This document shows positions 44,719 to 53,549 of a stretch of DNA of 64,000 bases, piece by piece. The position numbers and the translations under genes were made by a program. The notes below the pieces were generated by a model, which saw nothing but the letters and a program-made list of their open reading frames with translations, was not told the DNA's origin and did no database searches. Source of the stretch: Vibrio sinaloensis (lineage in GTDB: Bacteria; Pseudomonadota; Gammaproteobacteria; Enterobacterales; Vibrionaceae); contig NZ_JWLV01000001.1 in assembly GCF_000808535.1 (NCBI RefSeq), positions 434,001-498,000 on the forward strand. Direction: 5' to 3'. Each line of letters starts with the position of its first letter. Position 1 is the stretch's first letter.

Positions 44719-47700
44719 TTAGTTGGTTAGTGCCGGTTGCTTACGGCTGAACAACCGTTTGATGCGACGAAAAACATTTTTAATGTCTTCCAACATCAAG
44801 TAGAGACAAGGCACAAGTATCAGGGTAAGCAAAGTAGCAAACAGAACGGCAAAGCCCAGAGCCACCGCCATAGGAATCACGAACTTGGCCTGCAAGCTGG
44901 ATTCAAACATGATCGGCAATACCCCAACAAAAGTGGTAATGGACGTGAGTGTAATCGCTCTAAAGCGAGCACATCCAGCTTCAATCACAGCTTGCTTGAT
45001 CGCCACGCCTTCACTTCTCACTTTGTTGACATAATCGGTCATCACTAACGAGTCGTTAACCACTACCCCCGCCGCCGCAATCAAGCCAAAGGTGGACATC
45101 ATGCTCAAGTCAAGACCAAACCAGTAGTGCCCCCATATTGCACCAGTAAGGCTAAATGGAATCACCGACATAATGATCAGTGGCTGGGTGTAGCTCTTGA
45201 GTGGAATGGCCAACAGCATATAAACAATAATCATGCCCGCGACAAAAAAGATTTTCTGCTCATCTTGTTGGGCTTGCTGCTCTTCAATGGTGCCGCCAAG
45301 CTCACTCTTCACGCCCGGATATTTAACAAGGATCTGAGGAATGATTTCTCCGTTGACTTGCTCCATCACCGCACCGGGTTCGACTAATTCCTCATCAATT
45401 GAGCCGTATACATAGACGCTTCGGAAGCCTCCTTCACGGCGAATGGTACTTACGCCCGGTTTCTGAGTGATTTCGACGACATCCCCAAGCATGACTTTTT
45501 TGCCTTCCGGAGTTGTAATGATGGCGTAACGCAATGACGAGAACGCTTCGCGAGTCAGCTTAGGATAACGAACCATCACTTTGATCTCTTCACCATCACG
45601 AAGAACTCGTTGCGCTTCACCTCCGTAAAAGCTTCCGCCAACCTGACTGGCGATATCAAACAAATCCAAGCCTAAGTCGTACGCCACTGGCGCAAGAGAC
45701 AACAATACCTCTTGGCTTCCGGCATCAATAGAAGAGGAAATATCAAACAAGCCTTCTTGCTGCTTCAGCGTTACAATCAGCTCTCGCCCTGCTTCATTCA
45801 ATGTGTCGATGTCAGAGCCAAACAGCAAGAATCCAAACTCATCCCCTTTGCCGTCATCGTTAACATTGTCAGAGATCGTCAGCGTCTTTAGACCGGCAAT
45901 TGCAGGCATTTGCTCACGCCAACGTCTGGCGAGCTCAAAGGTATTAAACGGTCTTAGCTCTTCATCCACTAACGGAATCACCAAGCGCCCTTGTTTACGC
46001 CCTTCGTTGAAGGTCAAGATATCCTTGATCATCTTCTGACCGGTTTCTTCGGCGATCACGTCATCAATTGAAAGCACCGTGCTCTCAATCTGTTTTAACG
46101 CCGAGATAGTTTGCTCACTCGATACATTGTCATTCATTACCAGCTTAATGCTAGGAAAATCATGAGGCACTTTAGGCGAAGGCACGATACGTACATAGTT
46201 CGCCATCACCATTGCAATACTGATGACCAGCAAAGCGACAAAGCCACTAAACACACTCCAACGCCAGTGCGTACATAGCGTGACAAATCGTTTGTACGGA
46301 CCATTAACAAAGCTGAAGAAGCGAGTATTGAATCGATCGCGCCAACTCCCCTTCTTAATAGGCTTGAACTTTGAGTGCGCCAAGTGAGACGGCAAAATCA
46401 GTTTTGATTCGATCAGGCTGAATAACAGACACAAGATCACAATTGAGGCGATGCCGAAGAAGAAAGCACGCTCAATCCCTTTGGACATCAAGAACGGGGC
46501 AAACACCGCAATCGTGGTAAGCACGCCGAATGTCGCAGGGGTTGCGACACGTTTTACACCGCGAACGACGTTTTCAACACCACCACCATTTTTCTCTATT
46601 TCAGTGTACGCACTCTCACCAATGACAATGGCATCGTCGACCACGATACCGAGTACCATAATGAAGGCAAACAAGGACACAATATTGATACTAACGCCAA
46701 TCGCTGGCATCAACATGACCGCACCCAAGAAACAAACCGGTAAGCCTACCATCACCCACATTGCCAGTTTGAAGCGTAAGAATATACTCAACATCAACGC
46801 GACCAACACCGCGCCTTGAAGTAAATTCTTCAGCATCATGTCGAGACGCGCATTAAGGTAGTACGTCATGTCGACCAAGGTTTTGATGGTCAAATCCGAT
46901 GGCAACGCTTTGTTTTTCTCTTCGATGTAACTCTTCACCGACTCCGCAACTGCCACCATATTTTGATCTTTGGTCGCTTTCACTGAGAGGTAAATGGCAT
47001 TTTCACCCGAGTACTTAAAGTATCGATCGTCTTCGGTAAACCCATCTTTGATGGTGGCAATATCTTGAAGTAAAACCTTGCCCCCATTGGCGCCTATTTT
47101 GACGGGGATTTGGCGAAACTCTTCGCCGCTGTAGTATTGATTTTCAATACGCACGGAGATCATCCCAGCGTTCGTACGCACTTCACCCGCAGAATAGTTA
47201 GCCGAATAACGTTGAATCGCTTTGCTGACATCATTCAACGTTAAGCTGTATTTTTGCAGGATGCGTGGTTCGATCTCGATTGCGATCTCATATTCAGGCG
47301 CGCCCAACTCCACCAAAGCGACATTATTGAGTTGTAGCAGTTCATCTTCAATTTGCTTGGCAATCGGTTTTAGTTCAAGCAGCGAGCGATTACCGACAAT
47401 CGCCATTTCAATCACATCTTGTCGAAACTCGAATTGGTAGACCTGCACCGGCTCCATTCCTGCGGGAAAGTTGGCGATAGAGTCGACTTTTTGCTTCACT
47501 TTGTCGAGAACGTCTTCGATCTCCTCATCCACATCGATTTCAAGTTCAATGGAACCTTGACCACGACTCGCGGTTGAGATCGCTTTCTTGATGCCTGTGA
47601 CATCTTTAAGCGACTCTTCGACCTTGATTAAGATGCTCTCTTCGATTTCTTGCGGCGACGCACCTGGATACTGCGCACTCACGTTGATGTAGTTCACTTC

Positions 47701-47838
47701 AATATTGGGGAACATCTGCCTCTGAATGAAGAAAAAGCTCGCGGTTCCTACAATCAGAATGAACACCATCAATAAGTTCGCCGCCACCGAATTGTTGGCG
47801 AAATAAGCAATTAAGCCCTTTTGCTTAGTCTCTTCCAT
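44719..47838 (-). CDS. RND family efflux pump, inner membrane (second operon)
   Basis: 1039 residues. FANNSVAANLLMVFILIVG in TM1, PNIEVNYINVSAQYPGASPQEIEE at the start of the first periplasmic domain, TM4 with FAFIMVLGIVVDDAIVIGE (paired Asp of the proton relay) and the second half with AAAGVVVNDSLVMTDYVNKVR. Complete length. Translated after its adaptor with a 9-base gap. SD AGGAGC. No TetR or outer-membrane channel gene is attached, so regulation and the outer-membrane channel are encoded elsewhere. Substrate unknown. Confidence 0.95.
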   Translation of the reverse strand: MEETKQKGLIAYFANNSVAANLLMVFILIVGTASFFFIQRQMFPNIEVNYINVSAQYPGASPQEIEESILIKVEESLKDVTGIKKAISTASRGQGSIELEIDVDEEIEDVLDKVKQKVDSIANFPAGMEPVQVYQFEFRQDVIEMAIVGNRSLLELKPIAKQIEDELLQLNNVALVELGAPEYEIAIEIEPRILQKYSLTLNDVSKAIQRYSANYSAGEVRTNAGMISVRIENQYYSGEEFRQIPVKIGANGGKVLLQDIATIKDGFTEDDRYFKYSGENAIYLSVKATKDQNMVAVAESVKSYIEEKNKALPSDLTIKTLVDMTYYLNARLDMMLKNLLQGAVLVALMLSIFLRFKLAMWVMVGLPVCFLGAVMLMPAIGVSINIVSLFAFIMVLGIVVDDAIVIGESAYTEIEKNGGGVENVVRGVKRVATPATFGVLTTIAVFAPFLMSKGIERAFFFGIASIVILCLLFSLIESKLILPSHLAHSKFKPIKKGSWRDRFNTRFFSFVNGPYKRFVTLCTHWRWSVFSGFVALLVISIAMVMANYVRIVPSPKVPHDFPSIKLVMNDNVSSEQTISALKQIESTVLSIDDVIAEETGQKMIKDILTFNEGRKQGRLVIPLVDEELRPFNTFELARRWREQMPAIAGLKTLTISDNVNDDGKGDEFGFLLFGSDIDTLNEAGRELIVTLKQQEGLFDISSSIDAGSQEVLLSLAPVAYDLGLDLFDIASQVGGSFYGGEAQRVLRDGEEIKVMVRYPKLTREAFSSLRYAIITTPEGKKVMLGDVVEITQKPGVSTIRREGGFRSVYVYGSIDEELVEPGAVMEQVNGEIIPQILVKYPGVKSELGGTIEEQQAQQDEQKIFFVAGMIIVYMLLAIPLKSYTQPLIIMSVIPFSLTGAIWGHYWFGLDLSMMSTFGLIAAAGVVVNDSLVMTDYVNKVRSEGVAIKQAVIEAGCARFRAITLTSITTFVGVLPIMFESSLQAKFVIPMAVALGFAVLFATLLTLILVPCLYLMLEDIKNVFRRIKRLFSRKQPALTN

Positions 47839-47847
47839 GTGGCGCTC

Positions 47848-48993
47848 CTAAAAAATAATCGCTTCATCTGACACGTTAACATCAACAAGCAGACCTTTTT
47901 GCGGATACTCCGGAACGGTCAGCACGATTTGGTCATCATCTGAGAGACCTCCCGCAATCAACATAAACTCTTTTTCTGCTCTCACTACGTTGACCGTTCT
48001 TGGCTCTAGCTCGTTGTTCTCGTTGACTACCCAAACCTGCTGATTGTTGACCAACTCTTGTGGCAAGCGATAGATCTGCTCTAGCTCTTTGCCAACAAAC
48101 TGAACCTCGACATAAGAACCGAATTTGACTGGCTTCTTGTCTGAGGCGATCCCATAAGGGTCTTCCACTCTTACGACGACATTAATCATTCGGGTACTCG
48201 TGTCTACCACGCCAAGATCGCGCTCAATCGCGCCTTCACGTTCAACCGTGTTTAATCCTCGTAACAACACTTTGGCTGGGAGACCTGCATAGCTTTCAGG
48301 CAAGAACGCGCTATCAAACCCAGCAATCGGAATGTGGATCTCTCCCGCTTCAACGTTATTGAGTGTCGCGACATGCGCCCCTGCGGTAATGAACTGACCG
48401 ACACCAATATCTCGCGCGACGACCAATGCATCATAAGGGGCAACCACTTTACAGTTGTCTAGGTCTCTCTTGGCGCGTTTCAATGCCGCTTGTGCTGATT
48501 TAACTTGTGCGGTCGCACTCAACACCTGAGGTTTGCGTAGGTAGAGATCTGTGACCTGCTTTTGAGGGAGATTTTTGGCTTGGCGCTTAGCAACTTCTGC
48601 CTTCGCTTTCTCTTCGATCAGCATTGCCTGAGCACTTGCCAATTGCGCTTGAGCTTGAAGAACCGCCGCTTGGTAGTTGTCGCTTTCGATCTCAAACAAC
48701 ACTTCTCCACGTTTGACGACGCCACCGACAACAAAGTTACGGTGCCAACTGATCACTTCACCGGAAACCTGTGCAGAAAGCTGGGTTACCTCGACAGGTT
48801 GTAGCTCTCCGTGGCTCGAGATAACAACGTTATAGTTGCTTGAACGAATCGGTGAAACGGTAACAACTGGCAAGCTCTTGTTTGGTTTAGCCGAATCAGG
48901 CTCTGGTTCGGTTGACGCAATCGCACTGTAGCCTCCGTATGCCCCGGCTAAAATGACACATGGCAGTAACCAACGTAACGACTTAGATATCAT
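47848..48993 (-). CDS. RND efflux periplasmic adaptor (second operon)
   Basis: 381 residues. An N-terminal signal-anchor (about 8-27), a lipoyl half-motif (SGEVISWHRNFVVGGVVKRGEVLFEIES), a short coiled coil with AQLASAQAMLIEEKAKAEVAKRQAKN, the second lipoyl half-motif CKVVAPYDALVVARDIGVGQFI and a C-terminal barrel. It pairs with the downstream pump (9-base gap). SD AAGGAATA. It is first in the operon. The promoter lies upstream near 49060 where a TATAAT occurs on the minus strand. Confidence 0.93.
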   Translation of the reverse strand: MISKSLRWLLPCVILAGAYGGYSAIASTEPEPDSAKPNKSLPVVTVSPIRSSNYNVVISSHGELQPVEVTQLSAQVSGEVISWHRNFVVGGVVKRGEVLFEIESDNYQAAVLQAQAQLASAQAMLIEEKAKAEVAKRQAKNLPQKQVTDLYLRKPQVLSATAQVKSAQAALKRAKRDLDNCKVVAPYDALVVARDIGVGQFITAGAHVATLNNVEAGEIHIPIAGFDSAFLPESYAGLPAKVLLRGLNTVEREGAIERDLGVVDTSTRMINVVVRVEDPYGIASDKKPVKFGSYVEVQFVGKELEQIYRLPQELVNNQQVWVVNENNELEPRTVNVVRAEKEFMLIAGGLSDDDQIVLTVPEYPQKGLLVDVNVSDEAIIF

Positions 48994-49366
48994 GACTATT
49001 CCTTATCTAGGTATGGTGCATAGCATTCTCTGACGCTGAGCGTGCGCTAAGAATGAGAATTATAATTTTTATACGTTCAGACTCATGCTTCGACATCAAT
49101 AGAATCAAAACTATCCATAAGAATGAGAGTATTTATAGAACTCATTAATATTGATTTAGCCGCTCAGAACTTCCAGCTATACAGCAAAGTACATGCCACT
49201 AGATTATTTGATAATAATCAACCACTTATAGTATGAAATATCTCATTTAAACTATAGACATGGCGAATATAAAGCAGTTTAGGTATTTTTCACCAGTATC
49301 AAGTTCGGCATATTGGTGACAGATCAGCAAGAAAGAAGAGAATGAAGAGTATAAACAGCAGAAATG
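48994..49366. other. Non-coding gap upstream of second RND operon
   Basis: About 370 AT-rich bases with no credible gene. On the minus strand TATAAT lies near 49061-49066 and could be the -10 of the adaptor-pump operon. AATGAGAATTAT at 49052-49063 resembles half of a Fur box, but the other half is poor. Confidence 0.4.
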
Positions 49367-49392
49367 AAAAAGGAGCCTGTATGAGGCTCCTT
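49367..49392 (-). terminator. Terminator of 50-residue gene
   Basis: 9-bp stem AAGGAGCCT (49370-49378) / AGGCTCCTT (49384-49392), 5-base loop, followed on the minus strand by TTTTTCATTTC. It starts 38 bases past the stop of the leftward gene at 49430. Confidence 0.85.
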
Positions 49393-49429
49393 CTAGAATG
49401 CTTGGATTTCCAAAGAGTTTAGGAATCGA

Positions 49430-49582
49430 TTAAGCTTTTTTTAGGCTTTTCACTGGGTAAGTCAGAGTCATGCCGTCAACGCTAACGCGAATGTACGCGC
49501 CGCCACTGCTAATACCAACAACGACCATTTGGCCTAGATCGATACCTTGTGTAGCCACTACTACATCATCAATAGAAAACAT
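49430..49582 (-). CDS. Small protein of unknown function (50 aa)
   Basis: ATG at 49582 to TAA at 49430 on the minus strand, 50 residues, with AAGGTG six bases upstream and a clear terminator 38 bases after the stop. Sequence MFSIDDVVVATQGIDLGQM..., then a Gly/Val-rich beta-strand-like middle (VVVGISSGGAYIRVSVDG), ending PVKSLKKA. Soluble, probably a small all-beta fold. The complete SD-ORF-terminator unit supports a true gene. I do not recognise the family. Confidence 0.72.
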   Translation of the reverse strand: MFSIDDVVVATQGIDLGQMVVVGISSGGAYIRVSVDGMTLTYPVKSLKKA

Positions 49583-49725
49583 ATTAAACACCTTAAAGAA
49601 AGACGATGAAAATCTAGGTGCGTATTTAATATGAACTGCGCCTCATGTACTAATCGGGTATTTTGTCGTTAGGATAAGATTTTGTATTCATATACTTAAC
49701 GCTTAAGTACGGCAAAGGAATCACA

Positions 49726-50211
49726 ATGAAAAACTTGGATGTAATCTACCTATTTGATTGGGGCAACACCTTGATGTTCGATGACCCAACCCAACACGGC
49801 AAGATGTTACATTGGCCAACCATCTTAGCAATGCCGGGGGCAAAAGAAACGCTAAAGCACCTTTGCGCTTCCCACTCCATCTATGTTGCCACCAACGCTC
49901 AAGACTCAAACGAGTCAGAAATACAGCAGGCATTTCAACGCGTAGAGCTGGATCAGTACATCAGTGGTTATTTCTGCAAAGCCAATCTGGGTATTGATAA
50001 AAATGATTCTGCTTATTACTCACGCGTTGCTGAAAAACTTAATGTGCGCTGCAATCAACTTGTCATGGTCGGTGATACGCTCGAGAAAGATATTGTTCCC
50101 GCATTAGCCGCGGGGTGCCAAGCCATCTATCTAAACCGAGAAAACAGGAAGGTGTCAGACGCTATTCCACAGATTCACTCTTTGGACGCGCTCATTAACA
50201 AAACGGCTTAG
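49726..50211 (+). CDS. HAD family hydrolase
   Basis: 161 residues. HAD motif I is FDWGNTL (D-x-G-x-T), where the usual second Asp is Gly; phosphonatase-like members have Ala there. Motif II is VATNAQ, and motif IV region VMVGDTLEKDIVPALAAGCQAIYL supplies the Asp residues and the conserved GD. A phosphatase or related phosphotransfer activity is likely, substrate unknown. The missing acid/base Asp implies altered chemistry or a different general acid. The SD is weak (AAAGGAAT at -10). The stop lies inside the following terminator stem. Confidence 0.85.
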   Translation: MKNLDVIYLFDWGNTLMFDDPTQHGKMLHWPTILAMPGAKETLKHLCASHSIYVATNAQDSNESEIQQAFQRVELDQYISGYFCKANLGIDKNDSAYYSRVAEKLNVRCNQLVMVGDTLEKDIVPALAAGCQAIYLNRENRKVSDAIPQIHSLDALINKTA

Positions 50212-50229
50212 CATCATGCTAAGCCGTTT
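50201..50229. terminator. Bidirectional terminator
   Basis: 12-bp stem AAACGGCTTAGC (50201-50212) / GCTAAGCCGTTT (50218-50229), ATCAT loop, then TATTATACTTT. It lies between the convergent HAD and YitT genes. Confidence 0.85.
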
Positions 50230-50237
50230 ATTATACT

Positions 50238-50846
50238 TTAGGCGTTGCTCGGTTGAGGCTGATATCGGCCAGGCTTGTGATTCATCGCTAAGATGAGGTT
50301 GGTCGCAACAGCACCTAGTATAGATAGCGCAATCAGAGACACATCAACAATGAACAGCGACATTACTACAATCGAACAGTCTAGCGCCATTTGAACCTTG
50401 CCAGCGCGAATGCCGAAACGCTCTTGGAGGAAAAGCGCAAGGATGTTAAATCCACCTAAGCTCATTTTGTGGCGGAAGATGACTAACATACCAATGCCGA
50501 TTAAACCGCCACCAATCAAGGCTGCGTACAGGGGGTCGATTCGCGCAATTTCAATCACGTTGTGCAAATGGTCCACGGCTAAAGAAACGATGGAAACCGC
50601 GATAAAGGTGTTAATCGTAAATCGCCAGCCCATCCGCATCACGGACAATAAATAGAAAGGTAGGTTCAAGGCAAAGAAAACTTGCCCGAAACTAAAGTCG
50701 GTCACTTTCGTCAAAAATATTGCTAAACCTGCGGTTCCACCAGTAAGTAGCCCTACTTGGCTAAAAAAGATGACTCCAAGTGACACCAATGCACTGCCTA
50801 AAGTGAGTGCAAGTAAGTTTTCTCGTAAGCTGTGTTCATTATCCAT
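50238..50846 (-). CDS. YitT family membrane protein
   Basis: 202 residues with about five or six transmembrane segments. Family signature LALTLGSALVSLGVIFFSQVGLLTGGTAGLAIFLTK and, later, KMSLGGFNILALFLQERFG. YitT (DUF161) proteins are uncharacterised integral membrane proteins, suggested to be transporters. It has no DUF2179 C-terminal domain, unlike many Bacillus members. SD GGGATAG is distant. Single gene. Confidence 0.88.
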   Translation of the reverse strand: MDNEHSLRENLLALTLGSALVSLGVIFFSQVGLLTGGTAGLAIFLTKVTDFSFGQVFFALNLPFYLLSVMRMGWRFTINTFIAVSIVSLAVDHLHNVIEIARIDPLYAALIGGGLIGIGMLVIFRHKMSLGGFNILALFLQERFGIRAGKVQMALDCSIVVMSLFIVDVSLIALSILGAVATNLILAMNHKPGRYQPQPSNA

Positions 50847-51010
50847 AATGTACTATCCCTGTATAACTGGCTTAAAAAGCAGACATAAGCCAAAACAGGG
50901 ATAAGATGTCTATTATTGGAACTAAAGTCGAGTGACTAAGGCCATAAAGCATTTATAAAAGATGTTAAAATTTATTTACACCTTGCATGTAAGGATACTT
51001 AGCGGTTGAA

Positions 51011-52369
51011 TCAACTGGGGTGTTTTCTAACCTGAGCGAGCTCCACAACATCACTTGTGGAAGATTGACACTGCATGGTTTCGCCATCGTAACAGCAAGG
51101 TCCTTTTACATGCTTAGAACGATACATGGCTTCGTCTGCCATGCTAAGCAGTACTTCTTTGTTTCTCGTACTGTCGGGGAAGTGGCTCACGCCAATACTG
51201 GCGCTGATCGACAGCTCTCGTCCATTGAAACCAATCGGCTCACATATGGCTTGCATAATTTGCTCGACCTTTTGCGGTAGAATGTCAAAATTGTTCAGCA
51301 AATCGAGACAAATCACAAACTCATCGCCCCCTAGTCGCCCTACAAAATCTGACTGACGAATCGCGTTGCTCAATCGGTTTGCCACGTTGACTAAAATGGC
51401 GTCTCCCGCATCATGCCCGTATGTGTCGTTGACCACCTTAAAGTCATCAAGATCAATAAATAGAATCGCCAATTTGCACTTGGTTCGATTGGCTTTCACG
51501 ATCGCATTTTCGAGCGATTTATCGAATGCGCGGCGATTGTATAACCCCGTTAGCGGATCATGCTCTGAAAGGAAAATCAATTGCTCGTGTTTTTTCTCAA
51601 GCTGCATGGTTTGGCGTTTCACCTCTTCTTCTAACTCATGTTTGGTCACCGTTGATTCACGCAGCGAGATAGTCATTTGGTTAAAGAAAAACGCGATGCC
51701 TTTAAATTCAGAGTCCATGGAAGCGGTGTCCACTTTTGCTTCAAGATTGCCTTTGGCCAACGCAACAATGGCTTCTTTGACCGACTCGGCATCGGATTTG
51801 AAACGCAGCAGAATGAGCCAGGCAATAAAACTGACCAGCAGTGAACAGACGATCAACCACGCCGCGGCGGATTTCATGACATTAGAAAGGTTGCTCGCGC
51901 TTCGGTCGACCACCACTTGGTGAACATGCGCCAACTCTTCGGTCATGTTCTGTACAATCATGTTGTAGCGCGAATGAAGTAAACCAAACGCATTGATCCC
52001 CTCCTCGCTTGCCACGTCTCGGTCATAGAGCTGCTTCTCTTGGGTCAATAAGGCTTGTAAGCTTTGGTTCATCCTTTGCAAATTGTCGAATCGAGCGCCC
52101 TGTTCGCCATAAGCTGTAAGCTGCGTGGCAAGCTCCGCTTGGGCATACTCCACCTGCTTAAGACTGGATTGATCACCAAACTGCAGAAATACCCATAACT
52201 GGCTGCGAAGTAGGTCGACTCTTAGTTGAAGGTCAATGATGGTATCAAGCTCAGATTTGGTCTGATTTTGTTCGCTGTTAATCTTGGCAAACGACGCCAC
52301 AATCAGTAGCGTCAACAACATGGTGGTTGTCGACAGCAGAAACAGTTTTTTAAACAGTGAACTGATCAT
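51011..52369 (-). CDS. Membrane diguanylate cyclase (GGDEF)
   Basis: 452 residues. TM1 about 8-28 and TM2 about 167-189 flank a helical periplasmic domain. A HAMP-like linker and coiled coil (about 190-262) precede a GGDEF domain with intact GGDEF at 347-351 and the RxxD inhibitory site at R338-D341, so it should synthesise c-di-GMP from two GTP. Its start is two bases after the stop of a periplasmic binding protein gene, suggesting that binding of a ligand by that protein controls the cyclase, as ScrB-ScrC and NspS-MbaA do in vibrios. That pairing is inference. Confidence 0.93.
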   Translation of the reverse strand: MISSLFKKLFLLSTTTMLLTLLIVASFAKINSEQNQTKSELDTIIDLQLRVDLLRSQLWVFLQFGDQSSLKQVEYAQAELATQLTAYGEQGARFDNLQRMNQSLQALLTQEKQLYDRDVASEEGINAFGLLHSRYNMIVQNMTEELAHVHQVVVDRSASNLSNVMKSAAAWLIVCSLLVSFIAWLILLRFKSDAESVKEAIVALAKGNLEAKVDTASMDSEFKGIAFFFNQMTISLRESTVTKHELEEEVKRQTMQLEKKHEQLIFLSEHDPLTGLYNRRAFDKSLENAIVKANRTKCKLAILFIDLDDFKVVNDTYGHDAGDAILVNVANRLSNAIRQSDFVGRLGGDEFVICLDLLNNFDILPQKVEQIMQAICEPIGFNGRELSISASIGVSHFPDSTRNKEVLLSMADEAMYRSKHVKGPCCYDGETMQCQSSTSDVVELAQVRKHPS

Positions 52370-52371
52370 CG

Positions 52372-53370
52372 CTAATATCTCTGCAAAGTGGCCTGTTGGT
52401 AAGGACGAGAATAGAAAACGTCACGAAAATCTGGGTTCGGGCCCGCGACAAGTCCCGCTTCGTCCGCCCAGCGGGCTTGAAACTGTAAGTTAGACAACAA
52501 CGAATTACCCAACGAGAGTCGAAACACGTAATCTTGCCAAGACCATTCCACTTGATTAACCGGAATGTTAAGCCGCTCCGCGACTAAAATGCGTGCTTGC
52601 TCTGGATTGATATTTATCCATTGAATCGCCTCATTTAGCGCGCTAAGCAATCGAGTTGGCTCGTCACCAACAAACTCAAGGTAAGGCGTAGTAGAAAGAA
52701 GATTGAACGAGAGTTGATACACTCCGCGAGTACCTAAATTAATCACTTCAGCAGCAGAGTGAAGGTTGGCTTGATAGCCCATCGGCTCCCAAGCAGAAAT
52801 CGCTTCAACACGGTAAGAAAGCAAAGCAGGAACGAGATCATTAGCATCTAAGTAGACTTTCTTCACATCCAACCCTTTTAGATCGTTAGCCAGCAGAATG
52901 GAATCAAAGTAAAACTCGCTTGCGGTTCCCTTTATAAGGCCGACTCGCTTACCTTTAAGTTGAGCAACATTACGGATGTTGTTTGGCCCCAAAGTGAGCA
53001 ACTTGAGGTCATTGTCTGACTCAACAAACGACACCAACAAAGCAAGTTCATTGTGCTCGTGACTTTGAAACATCACTACCGATTCTGAGGCGGTGGCATA
53101 ATCTACGTTGTGGTCTAGCATCAGCTGTGTGCACGCACTACCAGAAACGCAAGGAAAGAGGCTAACGTCGAGAGAATGTTTTTCGAACAGTTTGAGCCTT
53201 TCAGCAATAAGAAAAGGAGACGCGGTCGGAGTCAAGGAGACTCCAACCCGAACCGTCGACATTTCTCCTTTCTGCTTTGAAAGAAGAAAGTACCCTGTCG
53301 CTCCTATTAAAAATAGACACACTGAACCTAGCCAAAAGCTCTTGCGTTGTAAAAGCAGCATGTTCCCCAT
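52372..53370 (-). CDS. Periplasmic NMT1/SsuA-like binding protein paired with GGDEF
   Basis: 332 residues from 53370. The ATG nine bases later (53361, behind GGGGAAC) is equally possible. An N-terminal hydrophobic anchor (about 11-31) is followed by a class-II periplasmic binding fold of the NMT1/SsuA/ThiY type: VRVGVSLTPTASPFLIAERLKLFEKHSLDVSLF, ASESVVMFQ, LKGKRVGLIKGTASEFYFDSIL and EAISAWEPMGYQA. No ABC permease or ATPase is nearby. It lies two bases before a diguanylate cyclase gene, so it is probably a signalling sensor. The ligand is unknown; family relatives bind sulfonates, nitrate or thiamin precursors. Confidence 0.88.
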   Translation of the reverse strand: MGNMLLLQRKSFWLGSVCLFLIGATGYFLLSKQKGEMSTVRVGVSLTPTASPFLIAERLKLFEKHSLDVSLFPCVSGSACTQLMLDHNVDYATASESVVMFQSHEHNELALLVSFVESDNDLKLLTLGPNNIRNVAQLKGKRVGLIKGTASEFYFDSILLANDLKGLDVKKVYLDANDLVPALLSYRVEAISAWEPMGYQANLHSAAEVINLGTRGVYQLSFNLLSTTPYLEFVGDEPTRLLSALNEAIQWININPEQARILVAERLNIPVNQVEWSWQDYVFRLSLGNSLLSNLQFQARWADEAGLVAGPNPDFRDVFYSRPYQQATLQRY

Positions 53371-53549
53371 ACTTATTTTTTATGCAAACGAAACTTTTAT
53401 TACATTAGCCTATGATTTGAGTTGCACATCAAAAATCACATCGTAATGAAGAAATCTTGCTACACAATTGCTTTAAACGTGTATTCCGTCACAAAAGGTT
53501 GGAAATTAACGACATGGTTATAGAATTTGATACAGGTAATTTTGACTCG

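Noticed and set aside
49052..49072. Fur box upstream of the second RND operon
   Set aside because: Only the first half (AATGAGAATTAT) fits; the second half is T-rich without the dyad.
51366..51923. 185-codon frame antisense to the GGDEF gene
   Set aside because: Shadow frame; the GGDEF motif proves the opposite strand.
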